The notes beneath the pieces are model-generated. The model was not told the origin of the DNA and made no database searches. It saw only the letters and a program-made list of their open reading frames with translations. DNA of 64,000 nucleotides from Belliella aquatica (GTDB lineage Bacteria; Bacteroidota; Bacteroidia; Cytophagales; Cyclobacteriaceae): the NCBI RefSeq assembly GCF_014637795.1, contig NZ_BMFD01000001.1, positions 352,523 through 416,522 of the forward strand, in the 5' to 3' direction. The number at the start of each line of letters is the position of its first letter. The first letter of the stretch is position 1. A program made the position numbers and the translations under genes. This document shows, one piece after another, positions 1 through 9,204 of the stretch.

Positions 1-716
1 AAAAAATGATCGAAAGTAAATCCTTCTCCACCTGGTGCAGCTCTTTTGACCTTTTGGCCTGTTTTTCCAAGATAGACTGCCTGTACTTTTTCAAGATCAC
101 CAGGGATTTTCTCTAAGACATTTCCTTGAAGTAAATTTGTGATTTCTTTTCGCTCCCCATTCTTAAAAACACCAATGACATGGAGCAAAATCATTACTTC
201 CTCTTTTTCATTTTTACCTTGAGGAATAATTTCTAACACTTGTTGTACACTGGTGAGTCCGTATTCTTGAATAATCATCTTGGAAGCGGCGTGTTCCATT
301 CTTACTTGAGGACCACCAAATGGCCAACCAGTTCCTTGTGTTAAATCCACTCCCATACCAAGTTCACCAGCCTTATCCACAGTATGTTTTAGAACAGCGA
401 TCCATTCAGGAGATAGAAATTCTAGATACCTATCTTCAAATCCTTTTGCGCCATAAATTGGTGCGATTTCTACACCGCCTAGTCCAATTTGTTCATATTC
501 TTCTAGAAGAAAGTCAATATTTCCCCTATCAACCGCACTTCCCATCCACCACCATCTTGTCCAAGGCTTGCTTTCCTTGGTGACTATTGGCCATTGGTCT
601 ACGGTTGTTTCGAAGGCGATGATTTCTTCCTCTTTGTTATCACCGCACGATATTACTCCAAAGAAGATGATGATGCTGGCAATCAGAGAGAGGTATTTAT
701 GACTGGGAAATTTCAT
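1..716 (-). CDS. GH106-type alpha-L-rhamnosidase, N-terminal part (runs off window start)
   Basis: Reading from the ATG at 716 down to the window edge gives 238 open codons. The protein begins with a lipoprotein signal (hydrophobic stretch, then GVISCGDN, acylated Cys about residue 23). After it comes the GH106 N-terminal signature: KPWTRWWWMGSAVD, then GLGGVEIAPIYGAKGFE and MGVDLTQGTGWPFGG, which recurs in Bacteroidota members of the family. GH106 enzymes are normally about 1000 residues, so roughly three quarters lie outside the window. They release terminal alpha-L-rhamnose from rhamnogalacturonan oligomers, here probably at the outer membrane or in the periplasm. It is the last visible gene of the leftward operon GH43-GH2-rhaM-GH106, 33 nt after rhaM, and rhamnose mutarotase next door supports a rhamnose-releasing role. 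Family is confident; exact linkage is inferred. Confidence 0.85.
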   Translation of the reverse strand, partial: MKFPSHKYLSLIASIIIFFGVISCGDNKEEEIIAFETTVDQWPIVTKESKPWTRWWWMGSAVDRGNIDFLLEEYEQIGLGGVEIAPIYGAKGFEDRYLEFLSPEWIAVLKHTVDKAGELGMGVDLTQGTGWPFGGPQVRMEHAASKMIIQEYGLTSVQQVLEIIPQGKNEKEEVMILLHVIGVFKNGERKEITNLLQGNVLEKIPGDLEKVQAVYLGKTGQKVKRAAPGGEGFTFDHF

Positions 717-749
717 TGAGGCGAGTTTATTGAAGATGGTGAAAATAGC

Positions 750-1064
750 TTACAGTCTAAAAACCTCTTCCAAGGGAACAGAAACAGGTGAATGATCTTC
801 ATGGGTATCCATAATGTCGGCCATGTAGGCCCACCATTTTTGAACAATCGCAGTATTTCCCAAATCTTGTGAACCACTTTCTCCTGTGACTTCTTGTACA
901 GCAAAAAGTGTAGAGGTTTCTCTATCTAGAAATATACTGTAGTTGACTACGCCAGAATCCTTCAGTAAATCACGCAATTCAGGCCAGATTTCATCGTGTC
1001 TTTTTTTATATTCTGCCTCTGCACCAGGCTTAATCTTCATTCGGAAAGCGATTTGTTTTATCAT
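750..1064 (-). CDS. rhaM: L-rhamnose mutarotase (RhaM/YiiL family)
   Basis: A 104-residue protein, the usual size of the dimeric alpha/beta-barrel mutarotase family. The family motif YKKRHDEIWPEL is present, with Tyr19 and His23 matching the Tyr/His pair implicated in catalysis in the E. coli enzyme. The C-terminal tryptophan-rich QKWWAYMADIM segment is also typical. The enzyme interconverts alpha- and beta-L-rhamnopyranose, supplying the anomer needed by rhamnose isomerase; there is no signal peptide, so it is cytoplasmic. The start overlaps the end of the upstream GH2 gene by 35 nt, which implies translational coupling, and the next gene (GH106) releases rhamnose. No rhamnose isomerase or kinase lies in the window. 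Confidence 0.93.
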   Translation of the reverse strand: MIKQIAFRMKIKPGAEAEYKKRHDEIWPELRDLLKDSGVVNYSIFLDRETSTLFAVQEVTGESGSQDLGNTAIVQKWWAYMADIMDTHEDHSPVSVPLEEVFRL

Positions 1065-3897
1065 GACTTAATGTTGGATCTTTGATGATATCAAAATAGA
1101 AATATAAAGTTCGGGAGTAAGATCCATTCATAGCGTTTTTTTCGCCTTGCGGACCATATACGGCAGCATTGGAAGTAATTCCAAGAGCTAATTTACTTCC
1201 TAGGGACGGAATTCCATCAAAGAATGAAATATCTCCTTTTGGTAATTCAGGATGACTGATAGGACCTGCCATCCCGTAAAAGTCAAATAGTCTGACATTC
1301 AAGCCTTCTTTTTCTGAAACCACATAGAATTTACCTTGCGCAGTGTTGATTTCCATCCAGGAGATATCTCCAAAATAACCTTTGAATTCAGGGTAATCCC
1401 ATGGAGTACTTCCTGCATGGGTGTTGTTGTATAGGTTTTGATGAACATCAATTGTTCCTTGATTACGATTTTTCCAGATTCGATAAGGTCCTTTTCCGAG
1501 CCATTTGGCACTGATGACATTTGATTCAGGATAGTCAAAACTGATACCCGGATAAGCATACCCTCCTTCAGGAAGTGTGTAGGTATAATTCAGCTCCACC
1601 CATCCACTTGGGTGGATTGTCCATTTGGTTTGATTTAAGTGACCTTCGTATTCAAAGACCAAAGTTTTGGTTTCTCCCTCTTCCAATATTTCAACATTGC
1701 TTACTTCTTGCTCTCCATAAGTGAAAATGGGCCCATTACCAAAGCTGAGATCCATTCCACTCGGTTTTTGGATTCTAGATAGCGTTCCATTCGAATTGTC
1801 AAAAGTTAATGTGAAGCCTCCCGCAGAGATCACAGTTAAACTGTCACTTAGCGTGAGTTCTGATTTTGCTTTTTCTTGTGGTGAATTAGTGATCGCATCA
1901 AAAATAGCTTGAAGGGGGTTGATTTTCCAAGACCATTTATAAACCTCTTCCCCATGTGGATCTATTGCTTTTAGGTAAAGACCTTCAGCTTCATCGAGCA
2001 ACGTGAGATCGGTTATTTTGATTTTCCCTTTTTCTCCAGGAGCAATCTTTGGACTTTCTAAACTGGATTTTTGAATCACTTCATGACCAGAAATAGGATC
2101 TCCTGGTTTTCTAAATTTGACCCATTCCACTTCAAAATTTACTTCAGATAAGTTGGTGAAATGGTATCTGTTTTCCACTTCTATTTCCCCATTGAAGTCC
2201 TCAGGGAGTTTTTCTATGAATATTTTCACAGGGCTGAAAATTTCCCTGATGGCATAGAAGCTTCCTTCTTTTTGCCTGTGTGGGCCGAGCAATCCATCAG
2301 GAGCATTCACTCTATTGACATCGATCTTGTTTCCAATATCTGTTCTGACTAAACCTTCATCAGAAAATACCCACAAATATCCTCCACCTGACATCTTGGA
2401 AGCCCACATTAACTCCCAAAAATCATGGAGTCCGGCTGCTCCACCACCATCATCTTGCGCATGCAAAAACTCTGTTGGCATGTAAATCAAGGTAGAGTCG
2501 GCAAATTTTCTTTGCAAACTTGCATAGTTTTCATAATGATCAGTATCGATTCCATTGAATTCATTTCCGGGTCTGTGATGGGCATGAATCACCGGTCTTT
2601 TGGAAGGATCATAAAGATCGAAATCTCCATCCAAAGCTTTGTTTGTTCCTCCTTCGTTACCATTGCTCCAGAAGATGATCGAAGGGTGATTGACATCTCG
2701 CCTTACTAATTCTTTGACCAAAACTCGGCCTGATTCCGTGTCATAAGCATTTTGCCAACCTGCTAGCTCGTCCATAACATAGAGCCCAAGTGAGTCACAG
2801 ATGTGGAGGAATGATTTGTCAGGTGGATAATGGGCTGTTCGCACAGAGTTCATATTCATCTCCTTCATCAGCATGACATCCATAAGGTCTAAGGAAGGAT
2901 TGAGAGATCTACCTGTTTCCGGCCAAAAAGCATGTCTATTGACACCTTTCATTTTTACTTTTACCCCATTGACGTAGATACCATCTCCTTCTTTGATCTC
3001 GATAGTTCTGAAGCCAATGCGCTCTTCTACTTCATGAAGAGTTTTATTTTTGTTGTCTTTCAGTGAAATCTTGAGTTGATATAGATTTGGAAATTCTGCA
3101 TTCCAAGTTTTGACGTTTTCGATTTTGTTTTTTAAGATCAAATTTCCCTCATCATTTGCTGCAGTAGTCCATTCTTTAATGGTTTTGCCATCGAAATCTG
3201 AAAGTGATGCAGTGATTTTATTGGAGGCTGTGACATTTTGCATTTCAAGGTGAACTTCCAAATTTCCATTTGCCTCTGCGACGATTGCGTGATGTGAAAT
3301 ATGTTGATTTGGTTTTGCAGTAATGTAAACAGGTCGAAAAATTCCTCCAAAAATCCAATAATCAGCAAATCGCTCAGCACGGTTGACAGAATTGTTAGCG
3401 GACATTTTGCTGACTTTGACTTCTATCAAATTTTCATTGCCAATGTTTACAAAGTCTGTAATGTCATACGAAAACCTGTAAAATGAACCTTGATGTATCG
3501 GCCCAATACTTTTACCGTTAATTTTCACTTCAGTGTCCGTCATTGAGCCTTCAAAGACCAATTCAAGAGATTTTCCTTTATAATCTGATGGTAATTTGAA
3601 AGTCCTTTTATAAAATCCCACTTCGTCAGCAAACTCGTGGGATCGACCATAAGTCACATAGTCTCTACCATAATCGTAAGTTCCAAACCCTTGTTGTTCC
3701 CAATGCGAAGGAACTTCAATCGTACTCCAAAAACCGCTTTTTCTTCCCGAAGAACAGAAAAACTCCCATGTTTCAGTGTTTTCATTGTCGGTCCCACTAA
3801 GAAAAAATTTCTCGGTGTGTTGTGCTTTGCTTGGAAAAATAACTGATAAGCAAAGAAGTAAGGCAATGGATAGCATTGCGGAAATTCTTCTGTACAT
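1030..3897 (-). CDS. Glycoside hydrolase family 2 (beta-galactosidase/beta-glucuronidase type)
   Basis: I place the start at the ATG at 3897 (955 residues) because it begins directly with a signal peptide (MYRRISAMLS...FPSKAQ); an in-frame ATG at 3945 would add 16 hydrophilic residues. GH2 modules are visible in order: jelly-roll sugar-binding domain (about 30-195), immunoglobulin-like domain (about 200-300), TIM barrel (about 300-590) and a long C-terminal beta-rich part. Expected acid/base is Glu415 in WSNGNEGG and nucleophile Glu476 in MPTEFLHAQ. The FRT, GVNRHAFWPETG and NSVRTAHYP segments are family typical. It probably removes beta-linked galactose (or glucuronate) from rhamnogalacturonan side chains in the periplasm. 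The 3' end overlaps rhaM by 35 nt. Family certain, substrate not. Confidence 0.88.
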   Translation of the reverse strand: MYRRISAMLSIALLLCLSVIFPSKAQHTEKFFLSGTDNENTETWEFFCSSGRKSGFWSTIEVPSHWEQQGFGTYDYGRDYVTYGRSHEFADEVGFYKRTFKLPSDYKGKSLELVFEGSMTDTEVKINGKSIGPIHQGSFYRFSYDITDFVNIGNENLIEVKVSKMSANNSVNRAERFADYWIFGGIFRPVYITAKPNQHISHHAIVAEANGNLEVHLEMQNVTASNKITASLSDFDGKTIKEWTTAANDEGNLILKNKIENVKTWNAEFPNLYQLKISLKDNKNKTLHEVEERIGFRTIEIKEGDGIYVNGVKVKMKGVNRHAFWPETGRSLNPSLDLMDVMLMKEMNMNSVRTAHYPPDKSFLHICDSLGLYVMDELAGWQNAYDTESGRVLVKELVRRDVNHPSIIFWSNGNEGGTNKALDGDFDLYDPSKRPVIHAHHRPGNEFNGIDTDHYENYASLQRKFADSTLIYMPTEFLHAQDDGGGAAGLHDFWELMWASKMSGGGYLWVFSDEGLVRTDIGNKIDVNRVNAPDGLLGPHRQKEGSFYAIREIFSPVKIFIEKLPEDFNGEIEVENRYHFTNLSEVNFEVEWVKFRKPGDPISGHEVIQKSSLESPKIAPGEKGKIKITDLTLLDEAEGLYLKAIDPHGEEVYKWSWKINPLQAIFDAITNSPQEKAKSELTLSDSLTVISAGGFTLTFDNSNGTLSRIQKPSGMDLSFGNGPIFTYGEQEVSNVEILEEGETKTLVFEYEGHLNQTKWTIHPSGWVELNYTYTLPEGGYAYPGISFDYPESNVISAKWLGKGPYRIWKNRNQGTIDVHQNLYNNTHAGSTPWDYPEFKGYFGDISWMEINTAQGKFYVVSEKEGLNVRLFDFYGMAGPISHPELPKGDISFFDGIPSLGSKLALGITSNAAVYGPQGEKNAMNGSYSRTLYFYFDIIKDPTLSHDKTNRFPNED

Positions 3898-3971
3898 GGT
3901 GATTTGGGTTGAGATGAATAGCCTAATAACAGCTATCTTATCCAAATATGTATCCTGTACTTTCGGGGAAA

Positions 3972-4916
3972 TTATAAAACAGCCTTTTTGAGTTTTTCTA
4001 ATTCTGCCAAGCTGATCTTAAAGACTGTTCCGTGCCTCGTTCCTTTTGGAAAAGAAACTTGATCTGAAATGTCAGTCCAATTGACTAAATCTTTTGAAGC
4101 AACAGCGCCCATATTTTTTTCAATGTATTTGTCAAAATAAACGATCCATTCATCTCCAATTTTAGTCACTGTCGGCCCTTCTGCCCAATAGTCACCTGAA
4201 ATCGGTTCTGACGCTGGCCCATACCCACCAATGAGTGACTTACTTTTGGTAATTCGAATATTCTTTTGGGCAGGCTCTCTTGTTTCATCTTTGACAAACA
4301 TGATGTATTCATCATTTTCTTTGATGATTGTGCCGTCTATGACATTAAAGCCTGGTACGTAAAGGAGTCCTGTTGGAGTGAAAGTGACAAAATCTTTAGT
4401 AGTAGTAAAATATTTCCTGTGGTTATAGCCATTTTCTTCTTCTGATTGAGTTTCAAGAAACTTACCTTTTACAGTTGTAGACCAAAAAATCATGTAGTAT
4501 TCCTCTTCTTCATGGTAAAAAATCTCAGGAGCCCAAGTATTTCTGGCGCCTGCTTCGTGCACCATTACGGGGATCGTTTTTTGGTTGCTCCAATGAATCA
4601 AATCAGGAGAGGAAGCATAACCCAAGCCTTTTTCAGTCCAACTCACTGTCCAAACCATGTGGTAAAGTCCATCGCCTCCTTTGATAATACACGGGTCCCG
4701 CATCAATTTATCATCTCCTGCTGTTGGTGTTAGAAAGGATTTTCCTTCTTGCAAAGCTCCCCAGTTTAGTCCGTCTATACTATAGGCCAAGTGAAGTCCA
4801 TCTTCCCCATTTCCTGTGAAATAGGAGAAGACGTAAACCTCTGCTTTTTCAGATGTACAATTGAAATTTAGCAAGGAAGCAAATGCACAAAATACAAAAA
4901 GAGCAAAAGTTTTCAT
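3972..4916 (-). CDS. GH43-like five-bladed propeller lipoprotein (arabinosidase/galactosidase type)
   Basis: A 314-residue single-domain protein with lipobox SLLNFNC (Cys20). GH43 catalytic positions are recognisable: base Asp74 in MRDPCII, pKa-modulating Asp194 in NVIDGTII, and acid Glu246 in WAEGPTV. The segments EVYVFSYFTGNGEDG and ARNTWAPEIFYH are typical of Bacteroidota GH43-like proteins that sit beside pectin enzymes. It shares this layout with the first half of the double-GH43 protein at 54553-56454. Likely an exo-acting arabinosidase or galactosidase trimming side chains; subfamily cannot be assigned by eye. It is the first gene of the leftward operon, 74 nt before the GH2 start. A REP-like palindrome lies upstream, and I could not find the shared promoter block for this operon. 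Confidence 0.78.
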   Translation of the reverse strand: MKTFALFVFCAFASLLNFNCTSEKAEVYVFSYFTGNGEDGLHLAYSIDGLNWGALQEGKSFLTPTAGDDKLMRDPCIIKGGDGLYHMVWTVSWTEKGLGYASSPDLIHWSNQKTIPVMVHEAGARNTWAPEIFYHEEEEYYMIFWSTTVKGKFLETQSEEENGYNHRKYFTTTKDFVTFTPTGLLYVPGFNVIDGTIIKENDEYIMFVKDETREPAQKNIRITKSKSLIGGYGPASEPISGDYWAEGPTVTKIGDEWIVYFDKYIEKNMGAVASKDLVNWTDISDQVSFPKGTRHGTVFKISLAELEKLKKAVL

Positions 4917-4985
4917 AGGCTTGGATTTTATTTAGAAGTATAAGATTAAAGGAATATTTTCTATTGGACAAATTAAAAAATGGCA

Positions 4986-5008
4986 AAGCCTGTCCCGGGC
5001 AGGACAGT
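4986..5008. repeat. REP-like palindrome (CTGTCC/GGACAG)
   Basis: Inverted arms CTGTCC (4990-4995) and GGACAG (5002-5007) flank a GC-rich loop in an otherwise AT-rich region. The leading string aagcctgtcccg is repeated inside the palindromic element near 34791, so this looks like one copy of a dispersed intergenic repeat. It sits between the divergent GH43 and GH105 units, where the leftward promoter would be expected. Confidence 0.55.
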
Positions 5009-5058
5009 ACAGTGAGGTAAAAATCATTACTATGTTTGATTTTTAGGTTCGGGTAAGT

Positions 5059-5094
5059 ACAGGATAGGAAATCAAAAGAAGAACTCTAATTTTC
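5059..5094 (+). promoter_or_regulatory. Shared PUL promoter block: ACAGGA-N22-TAATTTTC
   Basis: ACAGGA at 5059-5064 (context agtACAGGATAGGAAATC) is followed after exactly 22 nt by TAATTTTC at 5087-5094, a close match to the Bacteroidota -7 box TAnnTTTG. The GH105 start lies 74 nt downstream of the box. The same arrangement recurs before seven other carbohydrate units in the window. Confidence 0.65.
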
Positions 5095-5167
5095 GATAGA
5101 TTAATTTAGCTGATCATCCACTTTAGAACTCAATTCTTAGCGAATCCTAAAGCAATAACCCAAAACT

Positions 5168-6433
5168 ATGACTCAAAAATCTTGTCTAAAATTTGCCTTT
5201 GTGGCAACCCTAGTAGCATTTTTATCTACAACACAAGTTTTTGCGCAGCAAAGTAACGAAGCGTCTGATATAGCCGTCGTGCATAAAATAGCAGATTTTA
5301 TATTGTCGGAAAATAAGTTAGGGTTTGTCGATGAGCAAGGTAATTATTATGCCTCTTACAAAGATATTCCTAAAGACAAGGAAGTTTCATTTGCATCGAA
5401 ATATGGAGAGTGGCATTACACCAATGGTGTGATTAATCTTGCGATGATGCATTTAGCAGAACATACAGGAGACAAGAAGTATTACAATTATGCAAAGAAT
5501 CATATAGCTCATGGTTTTGATAATTACGAATTTTTCCAAAACCGATTTAAAAACGACAGGCCACACCACAGATATCCTTTAGGACAACTTTGGACGATGT
5601 TGGAATTGGATGATTTTGGAGCGATTTCGGCGAGTATGTTGGAGTTGATGAAAGAAGATGACAATCCACGATACAAGCAATATATCGAAAATGGAACCGA
5701 AAGGATTACTTATGGACAAGACAGGTTATTTGACAAAACTTTGGTCAGAACCTTTCCACAAGAAATGACACTTTGGGCAGATGATCTGTATATGAGCGTT
5801 CCTTTTTTATCTAGATTGGCAGTTTATACGGGAGAGAATAAATACTTTGATGATGCCATCAATCAAGTTTTGAATTTTGATAAATATCTCTGGAATGAAC
5901 ACAACGGATTGTATTTCCACTGCTATTACTCCGATACAGAGGAAAATGGAGTTGCCCATTGGGGGAGAAGTAATGGCTGGTTGGTGTTATCTCAGATCCA
6001 TTTATTAGAAAGATTGCCTGATGGCTATCCGGGGAAAGAAAAAGTAAAAAAGAATCTTGAAAAGCAATTGATTGGGTTATCGAGATACCAAGATCAGGAT
6101 GGTCTGTGGAGACAATTGCTTGACAAGAATGACTCTTACCAAGAAACATCCGCTTCGGCCATGTTTGTCCAAGGTTTCGCAAAAGCGATTACAGAAGGTT
6201 GGATTGACAAGCGGTTTGCTTCTGTAGCATTGCGAGGTTGGGAAGGTTTACGAAAAATTATGATCACAGAGGATGGTCAAGTAAAGGATATTTGTGTCGG
6301 TACTGGAATTAGTGATGATTTGATCTTCTATTATAATCGAGCAGCAAGACCAAATGAAAAACATGGGGTTGGCTCAGTGATAGATGCAGGAATTGAAGTG
6401 ATTAAGTTGAAAGCATATTTAGCGAAGCCATAA
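5168..6433 (+). CDS. Unsaturated rhamnogalacturonyl hydrolase, GH105
   Basis: A 421-residue protein with an SPI signal (ends VFAQQ), so periplasmic. It has the (alpha/alpha)6-barrel pattern of GH105: HYTNGVINLAMM near residue 84, the paired acidic ADDLYM (Asp205/Asp206, expected to hold the catalytic Asp), and HWGRSNGW (about 264-271). The C-terminal VGTGISDDL motif is also a family hallmark. GH105 hydrates and removes the 4,5-unsaturated galacturonate left at the non-reducing end by PL11-type lyases, giving a rhamnose-ended oligomer for GH106. It is first in a run with DUF4861 and a PL22-like gene, although a hairpin at 6471 lies between it and the next gene. A second GH105 (47937) is present; the two differ in signal type and N-terminus, suggesting different substrates. 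Confidence 0.9.
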   Translation: MTQKSCLKFAFVATLVAFLSTTQVFAQQSNEASDIAVVHKIADFILSENKLGFVDEQGNYYASYKDIPKDKEVSFASKYGEWHYTNGVINLAMMHLAEHTGDKKYYNYAKNHIAHGFDNYEFFQNRFKNDRPHHRYPLGQLWTMLELDDFGAISASMLELMKEDDNPRYKQYIENGTERITYGQDRLFDKTLVRTFPQEMTLWADDLYMSVPFLSRLAVYTGENKYFDDAINQVLNFDKYLWNEHNGLYFHCYYSDTEENGVAHWGRSNGWLVLSQIHLLERLPDGYPGKEKVKKNLEKQLIGLSRYQDQDGLWRQLLDKNDSYQETSASAMFVQGFAKAITEGWIDKRFASVALRGWEGLRKIMITEDGQVKDICVGTGISDDLIFYYNRAARPNEKHGVGSVIDAGIEVIKLKAYLAKP

Positions 6434-6470
6434 AAAAATGTTTTAATATATAGGGTTAATTTAGTTTTGA

Positions 6471-6500
6471 AAACCATGCCTCTTTGTGGTGTGGTTTTTT
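6471..6500 (+). terminator. Rho-independent-like hairpin after GH105
   Basis: Arms aaaccatgcc (6471-6480) and ggtgtggttt (6488-6497) pair with G-U wobble or a mismatch around a 7-nt loop and run into a T tract. It probably attenuates rather than blocks readthrough, since the next gene lies only 56 nt on and has no evident shared promoter block. Confidence 0.6.
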
Positions 6501-6555
6501 ATTTTCTATTCATTGAAAAAACACACCTATTTTACACAACAAACCCAAACCAATT

Positions 6556-7857
6556 ATGAAAAAAGTTCAGGTTCTATTTCTAGCAGTAATTACAATCGCT
6601 TTTCAAAGTTGCCAGACTTCTGAGAAAGAAAATACAGGAATAACTTTCCTTTTAAGTAATCCTTCCACGATAGAATTGGTGGACAAAGGGGTCAAAATAG
6701 CAAGAACAGAAATTGATTTTGATAGCTCAAAAGCTGTATATCCATTGATAAAAACTGCTTCAGGAGAAATCATTCCTTCACAGTTGGATGATATTGATGG
6801 CGATGGGGAATGGGATGAAATTTTCTTAGTTTGGAATTTTGCGCCAAATGAAGAAATAGAGATTTCTTTAGCGTGGGTAGAGGAGGCAAGAGAATACGAA
6901 AAACGAACAGCTGTAAGGTTTGGTAAAAGAGATGCAATAGATCAAGCAGTTACCTCCAGAAAAGGGGATGTATTGCTTGCTGACGAGCTTCCAAGAAGTA
7001 TAGGTTACCAGCCTTATCAGACTGATGGCCCTTCATGGGAAAATGATAAAGTAGGGTTTAGACATTATTTTGATGGCAGAAATTCAAAGGATTTGTTTGG
7101 GAAAAAGACTTCAGCCATGAGCCCGAAGGATGTTGGCGTTAATTCAAAGGGAGAAGTTGAGGACAATTATCACACGATGGAAGATTGGGGAAGGGATATT
7201 TTGGCAGTTGGGAATTCCGTTGGTCTTGGTGGTTTTACCCTTCTGAAAGATGATAAGCCAGCAAGATTGGGTGTTTTGGTTACTGATTCGGTAAATAACA
7301 TTGAGAAAAGCACTTTTAAGATCCTATCCGAAGGATCTGTTCGGTCCATCATTCATTTTGAGTATAATAATTGGGATGCATTTGATCGAAAATATCCAAA
7401 AGTAGAAGAAAAAGTGAGCATTGTACCTGGCATGTATGGGTTCAAAAACGAGGTGAAGTTCGATGGATTACAAGGTGACGAGCACATTGCTATCGGCTTG
7501 GTCAATATCCACAATGATAAAGGAATCAAGCAAATTGATGATTTCGAGGACTGGGTAGTCTTGATGACGCATGATGCACAGGGTTATGAGAAAGAATGGA
7601 TCATTGGGATGGCTTTGATTCTTCCTAAAGCTCAATTCATAGAAATGATAGAAGCACCGCAGGAAGGAAATGTAACGGATTCGTACCTAGCTAAAATGAA
7701 AACTGTCAATAATGAACCCATAGAATATTACGCTATTGGTGCCTGGGAGTTAAGTGATGAAGGTTTTAGAGAAGCAGCATATTTCGAACAATACCTCCGT
7801 GATTTAGTCAGCGAAATTCAAGTAGATATTCAAGTGAACAAAATAACCCAAGAATAA
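6556..7857 (+). CDS. DUF4861 family lipoprotein of pectin loci
   Basis: A 433-residue lipoprotein (IAFQSCQTS, Cys about 19). I recognise the DUF4861 pattern: DDIDGDGEWDEIFLVWNF, a FRHYFDGRNSKDLFGK segment, YHTMEDWGRDIL and GVGNSVGLGGF-like text around residues 210-225. The family is beta-rich, found almost only beside pectin and uronate-degrading genes of Bacteroidota; I know of no settled biochemical activity, so a sugar-binding or accessory hydrolase role is a guess. The stop codon overlaps the ATG of the following gene by one base (TAATG), so the two are almost certainly translated together and may act on the same oligogalacturonide pool. Confidence 0.8.
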   Translation: MKKVQVLFLAVITIAFQSCQTSEKENTGITFLLSNPSTIELVDKGVKIARTEIDFDSSKAVYPLIKTASGEIIPSQLDDIDGDGEWDEIFLVWNFAPNEEIEISLAWVEEAREYEKRTAVRFGKRDAIDQAVTSRKGDVLLADELPRSIGYQPYQTDGPSWENDKVGFRHYFDGRNSKDLFGKKTSAMSPKDVGVNSKGEVEDNYHTMEDWGRDILAVGNSVGLGGFTLLKDDKPARLGVLVTDSVNNIEKSTFKILSEGSVRSIIHFEYNNWDAFDRKYPKVEEKVSIVPGMYGFKNEVKFDGLQGDEHIAIGLVNIHNDKGIKQIDDFEDWVVLMTHDAQGYEKEWIIGMALILPKAQFIEMIEAPQEGNVTDSYLAKMKTVNNEPIEYYAIGAWELSDEGFREAAYFEQYLRDLVSEIQVDIQVNKITQE

Positions 7858-9170
7858 TGAAGAAGACATTTATTTTCACAATCATATTAAGTGCTCTTAT
7901 TGGTATTTGTGAGGTTCAATCACAAATAGGCACCCGATTTCCATCAGAGAGAAAAGTAGTAAAAGACCCCGTTACAGGAGTTGATCTAATATTCTTGACG
8001 AGTACTCCTGCGGGCGATTCGAAAATTTATCCTACGCACCCACAGTGGACAGCAGATGGGAATTGGCTGATTTTCCGCTCCAATCGCGTCAAAGGAGAAG
8101 CGATGGCAGTGAATGAAACGACAGGAGATATTATCCAAGTGACCGAAGGAGGTTATGATGGTATGTTGACTTTAGCGCGAAAAGAAATGCGACTCTATTA
8201 TATGAGGAAGTTGGATGCAGGAGATATGGAAGTTGTTTCGATCGATCTTGCAAAGCTTTTTGAAGATAGTATGACAGAGAATCTCAAAGTAAAGTCAGTA
8301 TATGAAACTATTCATGGGGTAGTCCCAAAATCCATAGGTAATGGAGGAGATATGGCGCTAGATGCGGAAGAGGGTCAAATCTATTTTAAAACCAATAAGG
8401 AAGAGTCTGCAAAACATTTGGCTGCAAATGTGTCAATTGAGCCAACATTTGGACCAAGGAATATGGGTGCTGGTCCGGGAGGGATCGCTTCGATGGACTT
8501 GAAATCTGGAAAAATCTCCCATGTAGTTTCTGTACCTTTTCAGGTAGGGCATGTTCAGACCAATCCTTGGGTAGCCAATGAGATCATTTTTTGTTGGGAA
8601 ACTGGAGGGAAATCTCCACAGCGAACGTGGACAGTTTTGGCAGATGGAACAGGATTGAGGCCATTGTATCCCGAGTCTGAATATGAATGGGTCACGCATG
8701 AAGCAGTGATCTCCAAAGATGAAGTCGCTATGGCGATAATGGGTCATAGACCAGTTGATTTTGGTACAGAAAATAGGAATGAATCTTCTGCTGCAAACCC
8801 TGGACAAGAAACATCTTGGGGTCCTTCAGGGACAAGAGAGAAACCCACAGGTTTAGCTATTGTCAATTTAAGGACAAGAGAAATGAGAATTGAAGGACAG
8901 ACAGAAAGTGGAAGTGGCTTATGGCATGTTCATGGATCACCCGATAGAAGATGGGCTGTGGGAGATGATTTTTCCCGTACAATTTATTTGATTGATAGAA
9001 ATACCAAGGAGATGAAAGTTCTCTCTACGGGTCATAAGGCCACAGCAGCTGATCATCCACATCCTACATTCAATCCAGAAGGGACCAAGATCCAAATTCA
9101 ATCTGCCATGCTTTCTGAAGATGATAGGTCAATGAATATTTGCATCATTCCGATTCCAAAAAATTGGTAA
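7857..9170 (+). CDS. Oligogalacturonate lyase-like beta-propeller (PL22-type)
   Basis: 437 residues with an N-terminal export signal (about 1-22). The repeated WD/TolB-like blades include HPQWTADGNWLIFRSNR near residue 60, HVQTNPWVANEI mid-protein, then WHVHGSPDRRWAVGDD and ADHPHPTFNPEG near the end. The histidines in these blades match the metal- and substrate-binding surface of PL22 oligogalacturonate lyases. Such enzymes split short oligogalacturonides by beta-elimination, yielding unsaturated sugars that enter the ketodeoxygluconate route. PL22 enzymes are often cytoplasmic, so export here is a difference from the classic pattern. It could alternatively be a TolB-like binding protein. The gene is translationally coupled to DUF4861. 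Confidence 0.72.
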   Translation: MKKTFIFTIILSALIGICEVQSQIGTRFPSERKVVKDPVTGVDLIFLTSTPAGDSKIYPTHPQWTADGNWLIFRSNRVKGEAMAVNETTGDIIQVTEGGYDGMLTLARKEMRLYYMRKLDAGDMEVVSIDLAKLFEDSMTENLKVKSVYETIHGVVPKSIGNGGDMALDAEEGQIYFKTNKEESAKHLAANVSIEPTFGPRNMGAGPGGIASMDLKSGKISHVVSVPFQVGHVQTNPWVANEIIFCWETGGKSPQRTWTVLADGTGLRPLYPESEYEWVTHEAVISKDEVAMAIMGHRPVDFGTENRNESSAANPGQETSWGPSGTREKPTGLAIVNLRTREMRIEGQTESGSGLWHVHGSPDRRWAVGDDFSRTIYLIDRNTKEMKVLSTGHKATAADHPHPTFNPEGTKIQIQSAMLSEDDRSMNICIIPIPKNW

Positions 9171-9183
9171 ATTTAAATATTAT

Positions 9184-9204
9184 AAAAGGGCGAAAGCCCT
9201 TTTT
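9184..9204 (+). terminator. Rho-independent terminator after PL22-like gene
   Basis: Perfect hairpin AAAAGGGC-gaaa-GCCCTTTT with a GAAA tetraloop and T tract. It closes the GH105/DUF4861/PL22 unit and separates it from the FAS1/SusCD operon. Confidence 0.85.

Noticed and set aside
320-583. Plus-strand open frame of 87 codons
   Set aside because: It is antisense to the GH106 gene, which has strong family motifs; the peptide has no recognisable features.
4917-5058. Shared promoter block for the leftward GH43-GH2-rhaM-GH106 operon
   Set aside because: Only ACAGGC inside the palindrome is found on that strand, and no -7 box falls at the expected spacing.
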